Source: Akanthomyces muscarius
Taxonomy: Eukaryota > Ascomycota > Sordariomycetes > Hypocreales > Cordycipitaceae
Direction of reading: 5' to 3'
DNA: 64,000 nt
NCBI RefSeq assembly: GCF_028009165.1
Contig: NC_079243.1
Coordinates: forward strand, 2,232,001-2,296,000
The position numbers and the translations under genes are program-made. The notes under the pieces were generated by a model. The model worked only from the letters and a program-made list of their open reading frames with translations. It was not told where the DNA came from and ran no database searches. Positions 1 to 11,647 of this stretch are shown piece after piece (within the stretch, counting starts at the first letter, position 1; the number at the start of each line of letters is the position of its first letter).

Positions 1-1
1 A

Positions 2-925
2 GTCTGGGCCGTCGTCGGTCTGGCCGTCTTCTGGGTCCTCAACCTCCCCCGCACCCTGAAACACACCAGCTGGATGTCCATGGCATCGTGCATATCAATC
101 ACCGTCGCCACCCTCATGACAGTCGGCGATGTCGGCTCCAACAAGCCCGTCGGCTCCACCGCCGTTGAAGCTGCCAGGACGATTCCCTTTACATCGGCGT
201 TCCTCGCTGTTACCAACATTGCCGTTGCCTTTTCCAGCCACTCTTGCTTCTTTGGCGTCATCGGCGAGTTCCAGAAGCCTCAGGACTGGCCCAAGGCCCT
301 CGCCCTCCTCCAGATTGTCGACACATCCCTGTACCTGGTAGCTGCCATCGTCATCTACTACTACATTGGCCCTGGCGTGCCCTCGCCTGCTCTCTCTGCC
401 GCCGGCTCCGACACCATGCGCAAGGCCATCTGGGGTGTCGCCATTCCCACCATTGTCATCGCCGGCGTCATTTACGGCCACGTCGCGGGCAAGTACATCT
501 TTGGCCGCATATTCAAGAACAGCAAGCACCTTGTCCGCCGCACCTTCGTCTCCGTCGTCGGCTGGTCTGTCATGACCCTCGCCATGTGGGCATTTGCTCT
601 CATCATTGCCGAGTCCATCCCCGTCTTCAACTCGCTGCTCGGCATCCTCTCGGCGCTCTTTGTCTCGTGGTTCTCGTATGGCCTTCCCGGCATCTTTTGG
701 CTGTGGATGCGCAAGGGCTCGTGGTTCAGCACCCGCGCTCGCACCTTTGCCTTTTGCGCCAACGTCACCCTCGTCATCACCGGCACCTTGCTCTGCGTCC
801 TTGGTCTCTGGGCCTCCATCGAGGCCATTGCCAACGAAAAGGGCACCAAGCCCTGGTCTTGTGCCAACAACGCCCCCAAGTCGTTTGCGGAGATGGCTCA
901 GGAGGCTGCCCAAAAGACTGCCTAG
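2..925 (+). CDS. Amino acid permease, AAAP family (5' end outside window)
   Basis: The reading frame is open from base 2 to the TAG at 923-925, giving the last 307 residues; the start lies upstream of the window. The protein is a chain of hydrophobic helices, with a conserved transport-core segment around the residues V-A-F-S-S-H-S and a late pair of helices ending in a short hydrophilic tail. This matches the fungal AAAP/Aa_trans group typified by the N-type neutral amino acid permease (mtr-like), which imports amino acids by proton symport at the plasma membrane. Family assignment is from remembered sequence patterns, and the precise substrate cannot be read. The gene converges on the ABC transporter, 0.9 kb away. 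No frame break is seen in the visible part. Confidence 0.85.
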   Translation, partial: VWAVVGLAVFWVLNLPRTLKHTSWMSMASCISITVATLMTVGDVGSNKPVGSTAVEAARTIPFTSAFLAVTNIAVAFSSHSCFFGVIGEFQKPQDWPKALALLQIVDTSLYLVAAIVIYYYIGPGVPSPALSAAGSDTMRKAIWGVAIPTIVIAGVIYGHVAGKYIFGRIFKNSKHLVRRTFVSVVGWSVMTLAMWAFALIIAESIPVFNSLLGILSALFVSWFSYGLPGIFWLWMRKGSWFSTRARTFAFCANVTLVITGTLLCVLGLWASIEAIANEKGTKPWSCANNAPKSFAEMAQEAAQKTA

Positions 926-1821
926 AACACATTATAAGCCTTGTCTTTCGCTGTTGTTTTTCCTTGTTCGTTCTTTGTTGATTTAACGCTGTTTGCAAAA
1001 TTCTTTTGCACGAGAAACGACAGAATGTGTACACATAACGCACCACCCACAACGCGGTCAACTGTTTTGGAAACTGGCGCATTTTGATATATAAAGTAGC
1101 GATACCCGCATATTTTAATTTGGCTGGATGGCCAACGAATACCAAATTATTTCTCCATTTTTCCTGTCGATGCGCCCTGCGCCCTGCATGTCACCGATGG
1201 CAACCAAATTTCGCACTAAATCATGGCGGCGTACATCATAGGACCCTCCCCGACAAGCCGAAGTCGATTGATAAACCCCTGCCAGGGGTTCAAAGGTTCA
1301 AAGTCGTCCCTTCTATTCGCCTGCTCCCGAGCCACAGAACTTGTGTCACTGCCCTCAAGAGCGAGGGATGAGTATTGACAAACAGATTATCCACTCTCGT
1401 AACTGCACGCATCCTACACCGATGATTGTATATAAAGAAACTCATACTGGCCAACCAAAGACTGATAGTAGAGGAGAAAGGGCGTAATGGATGCATCTCG
1501 AGTGTGAACTAGTTTTTGGGGCCTGCACTGATGCAAATAAGAAAAAGATCACAAGGTTATGCAATGCGCGCTAGATGTTCATGAAAAAAAGATGAAAAAA
1601 CTAAGCTAAATGTCAAGAAGAAAGTGGCATCAATCAAAGTACACGGAAAAGAGGTTGCTACTTTATCAGCAAGTAATCCATCAGTGAGTGCAGGCATGCG
1701 TCGCGTCAAATCACCTCAGACCGAGTTTGCGAGAGCCCTCACGCTCGGCATCACCAACTCTCGCCGAGTTCCACGCCGCAAAGGGGGCGACGGGGGCGCC
1801 AGTTTATTAGAGGCGGGGGCA
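926..1821. other. Convergent intergenic region
   Basis: About 0.9 kb between the 3' ends of the permease and the ABC transporter. It should hold both 3' UTRs. There is an A-rich stretch near 1584-1603. No coding signal, RNA gene or repeat was recognised. Confidence 0.6.
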
Positions 1822-4800
1822 CTATGAGCTGACTGGGGGGTCTGCCGAGTCGGGCAGGGTCAGGTCGGGTATTGTCTTTGATTGCATCGCAGGGCCAGCC
1901 ACGGCCGCCGGGCCAGAAACGTCCTGCGTAGAATTGGCTGGTGGTCTCGCCGCGCTCGCCCCTCTTCCTCCGAGCCAAGCATTTCCTCGGCCATCTCCAC
2001 GTTTTCCTTCGTCATCCTTCAAGCGCCACGAGTTCTCTAGCATGCCCTTGTCGATGAACAGCTCAAGATCGTTCTGCTGCAGAGGCGAGTCCCAATGCGC
2101 AATACTGAAAACGGTGCAGCCTTGGAATACCTCCTTCATGACCCGCTGCACCTCGAGATCCGAGGCTGCGCTCAATGAGGCGGTCGGTTCGTCCATGAGC
2201 ACAATCTTGCTTTCCGTTTGAATGTGATGCAGGATGGCTCTCGCAATGCAGAGAAGCTCCAGATGAGCTGCAGACAGCCCGACGCTTTCCAGGGACGCGT
2301 CAAGTCCGCCCTTGGACTTGATAGGTTCCTCCAAACCGAGTTGCTGCAGCGTTTGGTTTATAGTCGAGTCGGGGAATTCATTATTCTCGTCCCAGGGGAC
2401 CAAATTGTATCGGACCGAGTCGTCGATCACGACTGGCGTCTGTGTAATGGTCGTGATTCGTTCGCGTAGTAGTTGATGTGGAATCTTTTTGATATCTATA
2501 CCATCGATGATGATGGATCCAGAGTACTCCAGAAAGTTCAACAAGGTTACTAACAGAGAGCTCTTACCGCTGATTCAGTTCATTAGTAGAATCCAACGGC
2601 TAGGCACTGATAAACTTACCTGCCGGATCGGCCGATAACTCCGACCTTGTCCCCAGCTCGTGCAACAAACGATATACCTGTAAGCACCGAGTCCGAGCTG
2701 TCAAAGCATCAGCAAGACATTACATGTAATTCATCTGAACCACTTACTTGTATTTGGCTGTAACATTTCTGAACTCGACATTGCCTTTGTCAGGCCAGTT
2801 GTCAGGGACCTCGAAGCGTTTCGGTTCCTGTTCCCTAGGCGTGTCTTCCACGAAAGCACGTGTACGGGAAATGGACCCCAGAGCTATCTCCATCTCGGTG
2901 AAGCGCTGAATCAACTTGGCGATTGTTGCTCCGAAATTGATCAGGACCAAGTACGCTAGCCCAATTGCGGCCGGTGAGCTCGAGTTCTTGACATACAGCG
3001 CCACCCCGACGATGATCAGGGCAACACCGGTGATGGTTAAATCTAGGACCAGAACTAGCCAACGCTGCACACAAAACATTTGGTAGTAGGGTTTTGGGAC
3101 TCGTCCACAAAGGTTAAGTTTCGCTGCAGCTGTGGTTCGGACCAACCAAATGTTCGGATGTGCGGCAGTCCATTGGCTGTCTCTTTGAAACAAACAAAAA
3201 GTGGCGTTTTTGCTTCCAGATCCAAATGACGCAGCTGGCGCGATGTCCGAAGATAGTACTTCTGAATGGCATATATAATTCCCAGGACAAAAGGGAGAGC
3301 AATTGTTGCGTAGGACGCTCCGGCAAGGACGAAGCCCAGCTCAATGACGGTGGAGAATACCACTGTTTTTTTGCTATTAGCATATCGTTGTGGTTGAGTA
3401 GTGTGGTTGAATTCGAAGTCACTCACTGAAGACGAATCTGTACATTGCCAATGGTAGGGCTTGTACAACAAGATTCATGTCCTGACTAAATCTGCAAATT
3501 GATGAGTTTGACAATCCACAGCTCCATGACTTATTCGGCTCACCTGTTCAGCAACTCTCCACTGTCCACCGTGCATATGTAACTCAAAGTGGCACTGTTG
3601 TCATTAGTATACGCTAGGTCGATATAATGGTGATGTAAAGGGCACTTACTCTGCTAATGCGTCCAGCAGCATTTGGTGCAGTTGCTCCCCGGAATCTGGC
3701 AGGATCCGAAGATAGAACATTCGCTGACTCCATAGGCCAACAGCCACCCTGCCAAATGCAAGGAGTGCAAACCCCAGCAAATACAGATTATTATTCGGAT
3801 CCTTGTCCACCCATATTCGTACGTAGCCATCTGCGCATTGTTTGAGCTTCTAATTTGGCACCAGAGCCTCACGGAAGTACTTACTAGGAAAGTTGTCGCA
3901 AATCGTTACAACCACCATTGTCGCAATCCATAGAAAGAACCGAGGATTTTTGAGAGCACGGAAATAAAATCGGTACAGTCCAAAATCTCCGCGTGTACGT
4001 ATGTTGTTCGATGGTGCATACTCGGTTGTCACAGCCGCCGTCCCGTTTCCAAAATGCGTCTCCCGCATGTGCTCGGCTTCACGGCCAAAGTCCGTGAAAG
4101 CTGCGCACATTTGTTTTGTAACGTCCATGCCTGTCACTAGCTCCTTCTTGAGCTCAGCTTTATCGAAGACTGTGTTCCGAGTAAGATTCCCTTCGCCATC
4201 AAAAAGCAATGCCTCATCGCAGACATCCAGGACCACACTCAAGTGAGTAGCCAGTACAACGGTGGTTTTCGACTGCCTCAGAAGGCCATCTATTCCTAGC
4301 AATTGCTGAATGATGGCTTTAGCAGTGATTTGATCCTGTGAGCTAAAGATGTCATCTACGACAATGACGTCGGCCAGGGTATACACAGCTCTTGCTAGGC
4401 TGACACGGTGGCGTTGGCCGACACTCAGATTCATACCGTCGCTTCCCACCACAGTTTGGTCCCCATTGCGCAATTGTGCAAAATCATCGAGAAGTTGGCA
4501 TCGTTCTATCACCGTTCGATACCACCTTTCGTCGTAGGGCTTCGGTCCAAGAACATTGTCTCGTAGTGTTCCGTTGTGAAGCCAAGGGGTCTGGTCGCAG
4601 AACGCAACTGCTAAGCCTTTTTCTGCGACGTGAAGGGCTCCATGCTGTAGATTTGCTTCACCAAGCAGGGATCGGAGAAAGGTAGACTTGCCGCAGGCGA
4701 TAGGGCCAAGCAGTGCAACAACTCGAGATCTCAGTATCTGTAAATTGACGTTTTTCAAAATGGGATGGGGACTTCCTGGCGGTGTTATCCACGCATCAAT

Positions 4801-6930
4801 AAATTCGAACACCATATCAGTCGTCATGCCGCTACCCTGTTGTCTGATCTGCTTCTCGGCTTTCTTTTTTGTAGCGTTGTCAGAATCAGTGATCGCGCCG
4901 CGAAATTTTCGAGGGTCCTCCCACTCGGGAATTTGCAAGTATGCTTGGATGCGGTCGAAACATGCCCAGGCACGCAGTAGATTCCCGAGTGTATCGATGA
5001 GATAAAAGAGTGGCGACTGTACTATTATAATGAGAGCGAGAATGGGGAATGCCTGCAAAGCAGTAAAACCTCCTGGGAAAGTGGTCCAGAACAAAGCGGC
5101 TGTGAGAATAATGACTGGTGTAAATGCTTCGATAAATATGGCTGTAAAGTATGAGCAAATAGACTTGTCATGGCTCATCTCGTAACATACCTCCCGTCAT
5201 TGTCGTAGTCGTGCAGACGCGATATTGTTTTGAGCACTGCATTTCAGCAACCCGTAGGTTCTGCGCATATTGGCCCACGAAACGCCCGAGCCCTGTCATC
5301 CGAAGTGGGATCTGCTGAGAGAGGATGTTTGTCATTTTCGATACTCTGGACTGAATGCTGGCGTTCCACGCTGATAAAGCTTTCGCTGACCATTTGCCAA
5401 TTAAAAAACCATAAATTACCGAGACTAAAGATTGTGTTAGCTGAGCTTGGGGTGAAAAGGGACAGAAGGAGACGTACAAAGAAAGGGAAAAAAAAATCGA
5501 AAATGTGGCAAGGCTGATAAATTTCGAAAGGAAATAAAGACCAAATCCAATGTCGAGCAGAAACCCCCACAATTCGTGAATAGAAGGCAGCGTCGCTTCT
5601 ATTCCTTCAACATCTGCTGTCATCAAAGTTGAGATGGCCGATTTCTTCACTTCTGTGTGTGTAAGCCGCAGCTGCTTGTCGGCCATGGCTGCTATTAAAA
5701 CGCCACGAGTGGCAGTGACAAGTCGATAATTGGCATGCGTGTAGGAGCCTCGTGCGACCTATTTAAAGCTCGAGGTCAGATTTTATCACAGCGTATAGAC
5801 TATCGTTATACTAGTGTCGCAGTCGGGAACACGCAAAACTTCGTATCAAGCAGGGGAAAGGACGTACGGCACGCATGGCAAAGGTCAGGAATGTAGCTGT
5901 GAGTAAGCCAACTTTTTCGTAGGTCCCGGCGTCACCGTCCGAGATGCATTCTAGAATCCGCCTCAGTAAGAAAGGCTGCGCGAGACTTAGGAGGGAGAAC
6001 AGCAATCGCGGCAGCGGTACCGCAAGGATATGCCACCAGAGTGTGCGGAAGCACGCAATGGCAAGGCGCCCACTGGATTTGTTGTTTTTTTCTGGAAGCT
6101 GGTGAGTAAACAGACAATGTGTTTAATATCTGCTGTTTTTACCTGTTTCCCAGATTTGAAGAAACTTGGGGTAAAGGCTTTTGGAAGCGAGTTCTGGGCT
6201 AAGCTTTTCCAGATCCTTGATCCTGAGAACGGAGTGGAAACCAGCCGCGAAAATCGAATTGAGCCAGCCAAAGAAATTTCGGTAGAAGAATCCGCTGGTA
6301 GCTTCTCTCCCGGTCGAGTCTCTTAGTTCGTTGTCTATCAAGAGGTGTCGTTTGGGAACCTCCTGCAGAACCGTGATGCAAAGCTTCATTGCACCTGCTG
6401 CTGCGGAAAGGCTGCCGAGTAACTGCAGTTCATGGCGAATAAAATACGAGCGGCTTTTGAGCACATCTATCAGAAGACTGACGATGATGTATAGACTGAG
6501 GAGAGCAGTCGGTCGAAGAGAGTGTCGGTACTCGATGAATAGCAGAAACGCAATTGCCACGCTACCAGCGCACGATGACGATGCCGCAGCTAGAGCAGTA
6601 TCGGTTCGAATCGACGGTGTTCGAGCATACAGAACAAAATTTGCAGTTTCTATACCGATCAGGGAGATCGAAGCAACCTGACGGGAGACTCCTTATTAGT
6701 ATGCATGGCAGCCGAGATGGATACGGCATACTGACTAGCTCAGCCCACAGAACGAAACCGGTGCGATTGCACACGGGCCGCTTGGCGCACATGTAAAAAT
6801 AGAGCGGCGTAATGGCAAGCAGCAAGCCTGTGGGAAGTATTCCAAGAATCGTGTGTTCAAAAAATAGCGTGAAATCCAGCCATGTGGCAGACACCGGGCC
6901 AAAAGCCTCGTCATTGCCCACGGTAGCCAT
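1822..6930 (-). CDS. ABCC (MRP-type) full-size ABC transporter, 11 exons, one single-base frameshift
   Basis: Exons I infer (minus strand): 6930-6736, 6677-6143, 6091-5868, 5758-5191, 5141-3885, 3830-3650, 3594-3544, 3491-3427, 3362-2748, 2697-2620, 2569-1822. All junctions are GT...AG and all phases agree except within exon 9, which is one base short. With that base the product would be about 1,505 residues, normal for fungal ABCC pumps. Order: N-terminal hydrophobic TMD0-like region, TMD1, NBD1 (Walker A GPIACGKST near residue 653, signature LSVGQ near 746, Walker B ending VVDD near 771), TMD2, NBD2 (Walker A GRSGSGKS split by an intron, Walker B VLMDEP, switch His in SIAHWD). The asymmetric Asp/Glu after the Walker B motifs is typical of ABCC. 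The NBD2 signature reads LSAAH rather than LSxGQ. Likely role: ATP-driven efflux of xenobiotics or metabolites. The frame changes at the AAAA run, minus-strand sense, at 3092-3095, so as written the protein stops within TMD2. The gene may be decaying, or the base may be an assembly error. The start at 6930 has context CGCCATGGC. Confidence 0.85.
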
Positions 6931-9043
6931 GGCGAGGGCGGCGCGCGGATGTCGCTGGAGTCGGATAATGGCAGCGAAGGAAAGAAAGAAAGAAAATAAG
7001 ACCTGAGAGTTGTGGAGTGGCAAAGGGCGCAACAGTTTGGTCAGAATGAGATCGTGGTGCTCGGCGTCTCAGATGAGACGCGTTGGTTCAAAGACAGGAA
7101 GGTGCGTGAGTGATAATGTGCTGGCCAGCCCTTCCACTTATTATTCCTTGCCACTACCTAGCTCATGCACAGAGGCTGCTACCAGCCAATTTGGCCAGCC
7201 CTCCGTGGACTGCCTACGAGCCCCTTCCCTCACCCGGATGCCAAGGATCCAAGGTACGTCGGATGTGCTAACGGTAGCAGTAGATACGGAGTAACTACTT
7301 AACTAACTAGTTAGAGCCAACTAGATGGACGCGGAGATGGTGTGATGAGGGGCCGCTTGCCGCTGTGCAGCCCCAGATTGCAACCATGTCAACGCCACGG
7401 CGTAGCACACATCCACTAAGTTACCAGTCACTAGCTGCCCGTCTCTGGAGGACACATTAATAACATCTGCAGAAGCCCCGCCGCCTCCAACATTGAACAC
7501 CCAGATGAGCACGGGTGGGCGAGGGCAGTCCCACGGCGCACTCGGCCCGGCTGGCGCGTCGCTCACAGAGGGCGTTCAGGCAATGCAGCAAGCAGCAGTT
7601 CTTTACGCAGTCCGAGGCATATTGAGAGCATGAGAGCATGTGCATTTATACGGAAAGGATACTCAGGTCCCGCTCCCGCTTGTGCAAAGCCGCAGTCATC
7701 TTGCCATGAAGGAGGGCAGATGAGTGGACTGCATTGGACACCATCACATGGTTTCTGTCTCGTAATCTCCGGGGAACACGGACTAGGCCAGGGTAGCACG
7801 CCCGGTGAGCAAAAACAAAAGTTCCTGGGGATTCTGCGGCCCCTCGCTTCCAGAGCCTGACTCTGCCAACGAATGAGGAGACGGGGGTGTTTAAAGGCAC
7901 CTTTGTTGCGGCCAAGACTAATTCGTAGTTATCCGCATTTAGCGTGAGAAATATCGCCCCAGATGCGCCCGCAATTGTAGCCTTGCGCTACAGGGCGATG
8001 CTACCTTTACTGGACATTGGCATCCAGTGCCCGCGGCCCACTGCTGGCTGTGGCTTTCTGTTACTGTCGCTCGACGTAGGAATCAACTGGGCAATCAAAA
8101 TTTCTCACCAAATGATGTGCTGCTCTCAGAAAGGCTCTGGACAGCTCGAAAAGCGACACGGGGAATGGCTTCGGTTAACCGCCGCGGAGGGGCGGATCAT
8201 GTCCGCCGCCACCTCGTCAGCGCTAGCAAACAGTTGCAGCCGGGGGGGGGGGACGGGGGTAACGGATGGTTCGTGAGCGACTCCGTCAATCTCTGCGATG
8301 TCTTGCTCGGGGGATAGCGTCGAGCTATTCTACGCGACTACTATACTGCAGACTCAAGCCAGCGATGCTTTGCGCTCACCGTCACTGTCGTTTTGTCACT
8401 GATCCAGACTACAAACGAAAACAGACTTGCTTAATAATTGCGTTTAGAAGACGCAAGACCAAAACTAGGCTAGTGGCCAGCTCGAGTTGCAATTACTCTG
8501 CGGTACCCAAGAAGCCTTGATGAAGGCGACCGAGTGATTGTTGACCTGAAAAGAGACGGGAATCCCGACCATGTACTGCAACTCGGCTCCCTCTGGCTCG
8601 CCCGCCATGTAAGTCGAAGCACATGTTGGTGGCTTGCCCACTGCGGGTTGTCGCCCTCACCCGAGCAGCGTGTAGTGATTCTCCCTTGCACTGCTCAGCT
8701 AGCGAAACAGAACCGTAAAGTCGTCGTTGGGTTGTCCGAAGCGATTAAACACGAATCCTTCCATCAAGTTCGTGCGTCTACACGGCTCTTGGAGTCGCGC
8801 GACACACTCGGGATGTGGACGCCAACCACGACATCCTTTTCGTTGAGCCGCTACGACTGCGCCGGAGAGAAATTTTGAGGGAGCATCCTGAATCCTCTTT
8901 GAATGAAGCAACGCCTTGGAAAGTGGGTAACCACTCTGCTACTTGCAAGCCATTATTGTATGGCATCTATCATGCTTTCGTGGCAATCGCTTTTCGTACC
9001 TACAGAAGCGTCATACTGGACCGCATAAATTCACCATCCAGTT
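6931..9043. other. Intergenic region upstream of the ABC transporter
   Basis: About 2.1 kb between the ABC transporter start and the 3' end of the J-domain gene. It should contain the ABC transporter promoter. An 11-base G run lies at 8242-8252. Short open frames exist on both strands, but none has a recognisable product, a splice pattern or a long span. Confidence 0.55.
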
Positions 9044-9826
9044 TCAATGCCGACATATATTCTGCTCCCAGTGTCTGTCCAGCGGCAGAAACCCCCCGTC
9101 ATCCTCATTCGCTCCCGAAGCCACATGTCTGCGGCACAGAAACGCCAGTATCCGCTCGTCCTTGGACTTGCCCTCGACCAGATGCCGCGCATCGTACAGC
9201 GTCTTGACAATGTCCCTGTCGACCAGGTGCATCCGCCGCTTCTCCCGCCAGGCGGCGCGCCGCACGCGCTCGTACGAGACAATGGCGTAGCCAAAGGCGA
9301 ACACCAGCAAGAGAATGGCAAAGGCGCCGTTGGACATGTAAATCGGCGACTGCCGCATGGGGGACGGCCGCGACCCGTCGGCGTCGGCGTCGGCGTACCG
9401 TTCCGCCTCGCTCGGCCATGACGCCCGCCGCCGCGACGGGGCATCGTCCATGGCGGTGGCGGGCACATGGTTCATCCACCCCATCTTGTACAAGTCGTAT
9501 CGGCGGCGCTGTTCCGGGTTGCTGAGCAGCTCGTGTGCCGCGACAATAAGGTAGTACCGATGCAGCCGCGCCTGGGGAGACACGTCGCCGCCGTGGTGAT
9601 GGTGCATGTCAGGATGATACAACTTCACCATACGGTTGAAGCTGCTCTTTTCGTAGGGCTGGCTGGCATCGATGTTGAGGACCTGGTAGGGCGTGGGCTT
9701 TGTGTCGGCCGGCCAGACGATGCGCGGGGGCGCTCGACTGGAGCTCGAGTACCTCCTCTTGGTGTTGCCTCTCTGGTGGGAGGCAAAGAGTCGGTGAGAT
9801 TTGCGTGCTGCCTGCGAGAAATGCAT
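9044..9826 (-). CDS. DnaJ (J-domain) protein with one membrane segment
   Basis: Single exon, 260 residues. The J-domain spans about residues 45-115 with the invariant HPD at 71-73, the motif needed to stimulate Hsp70 ATPase. The first 40 residues are rich in Arg, Ser and Ala with few acids, compatible with a mitochondrial presequence. A hydrophobic helix follows at about 166-184, then a strongly basic segment (R/K-rich, 187-198). This layout, a J-domain with a C-terminal membrane anchor and no G/F or zinc-finger region, marks a class III (type C) J-protein. Its Hsp70 partner and exact compartment cannot be told. The ATG at 9826 is the only early Met in frame before the J-domain. Confidence 0.85.
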   Translation of the reverse strand: MHFSQAARKSHRLFASHQRGNTKRRYSSSSRAPPRIVWPADTKPTPYQVLNIDASQPYEKSSFNRMVKLYHPDMHHHHGGDVSPQARLHRYYLIVAAHELLSNPEQRRRYDLYKMGWMNHVPATAMDDAPSRRRASWPSEAERYADADADGSRPSPMRQSPIYMSNGAFAILLLVFAFGYAIVSYERVRRAAWREKRRMHLVDRDIVKTLYDARHLVEGKSKDERILAFLCRRHVASGANEDDGGFLPLDRHWEQNICRH

Positions 9827-10758
9827 ATTTCCTTATTTTTATGTATAATGCTGGTGATGACTGGGCCAGAGAGAGAGGAGAGTAGGTACAGTTCTGGGAG
9901 CTGCCATGGTGGTATATAAGTGCGCCCGGTGAGAACCTGTGTAGGCCGGCCGCGTGATCGATGTTGCATCCTCTCTAACTCGCTCATCAATGTTTCATTC
10001 CGGTGCGAATGGGCGTTTGTAGATGCTGTGCTGGTACGGATAATACTTGCGCGTTTCGCCATGAATCTGACGCATACTTGCTCAACATCTCCACGACAGC
10101 GGCTATCGGGCGGGGGAGAGGGATAGAGGGGTTAAGCCTCGACAACCAAATCTGAGATGGCATGGGCACCTAAAGTCTGTGCAAAGATTGTAAGATGGCT
10201 CATCTCAGATTTAATACGCTAAAAATAACCAGCATCGTAGTTGGGTTGGGGTTTGTTTTGGCCATGTCATGGTTGTGCGGCCGAGGACGGACGGACGGTG
10301 GCGCCACGACAAGACTACACCATCACACGATGAGCGGTCCAGGCACAATTTCTGTCCCGTCGCAGACCGACAGGATTAGTTCTCCTTGAATTCATTGTCT
10401 AGAACCTTTTGAAATTAACTAAATACAGTTAAAGGCTGACGTTGCTGATGGAGTCGTAATTTGGAGCCTGGAGCCTGCACTACTGGGTTGGACGGGACTA
10501 TCCGCACTATCCGCAATACGCACCAATATCCGCATCAGCTTGTAAGTCGACCACGACAATGAAAGATGTATATATAAGTCGATAACGCGCTTCACGAATT
10601 GAAAAGGTATCATCCTCATCAGCATCACTCAAACACCTTTGACTTGCTCTACTATCACTACTCTACACCATTACTTGGCCTCTGTCAGCCATCCACAAGA
10701 AACACAAATATCATTCCTCCCACACACTTCCCAATCCTTTTGCTTAACCATTTTCATC
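9827..10758. other. Divergent promoter region
   Basis: About 0.9 kb between the J-domain gene (minus) and the FMN reductase (plus), so it holds both promoters. A TATA-like run is listed separately. No coding signal. Confidence 0.6.
10568..10577 (+). promoter_or_regulatory. TATA-box-like element of the FMN reductase gene
   Basis: A TATATATAAG-type run lies about 185 nt upstream of the ATG at 10759, followed by a CT- and CA-rich leader typical of fungal 5' UTRs. Position and sequence suit a core promoter; this is inference only. Confidence 0.4.
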
Positions 10759-11382
10759 ATGAGCGCCAACATCCGCACCATCGGCATCGTCACCTGCAGC
10801 ACACGCTCCACCCGCGTGAACCCGCACATTACGCAGCACATCACCTCCCTCCTGCGCGCCCACATCCAGAGCGGTGCCTTTCCCAGTCTGCAAGACGCCA
10901 CGCTCAGCATCATCGACCTCGAGGCGCAAGGGCTGCCTCTGTTTGACGAGCCCGCCATCCCCGCCGGCCTGCCCAAGGACGACCCGACGCCGCACTACCA
11001 GCAGCCGCACACGCGGCGCTGGTCGGCCGTCGCGCGCGCCCACGACGCCTTTGTCTTTGTCACGCCGCAGTACAACTGGAGCGTGCCGGCGAGCCTCAAA
11101 AACGCCCTCGACTACCTCTACCACGAGTGGGCCGGCAAGCCCGCCGTCGTGGTCTCGTACGGCAGCCGCGGTGGCGGCCGCGCCGCAGTGCACCTGCAGC
11201 AGATCCTGATGGGGCTCAAGATGAAGCCCGCGGGGACGGCCGTGCCCCTGGCGATTAGCATCGACGATGTGAATGAGTGCCTGGCCAAGGGACAGCTGAG
11301 CGAGGAGGTGGTGAAGCGCTGGGAGGGCGCGGGTGTGCCGGCGGCGCTGAAGACGGCGGTGGGCGAGATGGCCGGCCAGTGA
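10759..11382 (+). CDS. NADPH-dependent FMN reductase (flavodoxin-like quinone reductase)
   Basis: Single exon, 207 residues. The start at 10759 (context TCATCATGAG) is chosen because the protein begins directly with the first beta-strand of the flavodoxin fold (T-I-G-I-V near residues 6-10). The signature TPQYNWSVPASLKNALDYLYHEW is visible in two overlapping parts: the P-Q-Y-N-W loop that contacts the flavin, then the K-N-A-x-D helix. A V-V-S-Y-G strand and an R-G-G-G-R-A loop follow. This resembles the Lot6/azoreductase-type FMN reductases, which reduce quinones or flavins with NAD(P)H. It is the first of three same-strand genes with a Zn2Cys6 regulator and a methyltransferase, which may point to detoxification or a small metabolic pathway (inference). 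Note: substrate unknown. Confidence 0.88.
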   Translation: MSANIRTIGIVTCSTRSTRVNPHITQHITSLLRAHIQSGAFPSLQDATLSIIDLEAQGLPLFDEPAIPAGLPKDDPTPHYQQPHTRRWSAVARAHDAFVFVTPQYNWSVPASLKNALDYLYHEWAGKPAVVVSYGSRGGGRAAVHLQQILMGLKMKPAGTAVPLAISIDDVNECLAKGQLSEEVVKRWEGAGVPAALKTAVGEMAGQ

Positions 11383-11647
11383 GAGCTTGCATCGTGAGTG
11401 GTGAATGTCATTTTAAAGGACGAGAAGGAAATTTGCTGCATTTAGAATTTAGAAAGTTTAGACCAAATTATTGCGCCTTGCATCTTTTCTTGCTGCGGTA
11501 GCCCTTACTCGTGACAGTATTTACGCATCATAGGCGATGCGTTGACACGGCGAGGCTAGCTTAGACAAAAATAGAAATCCCATTCAGCAATCATTTTCTT
11601 TCTCCCATTCTCATTATTTTCTCTTATTTCTCTCATCATACCACCCC

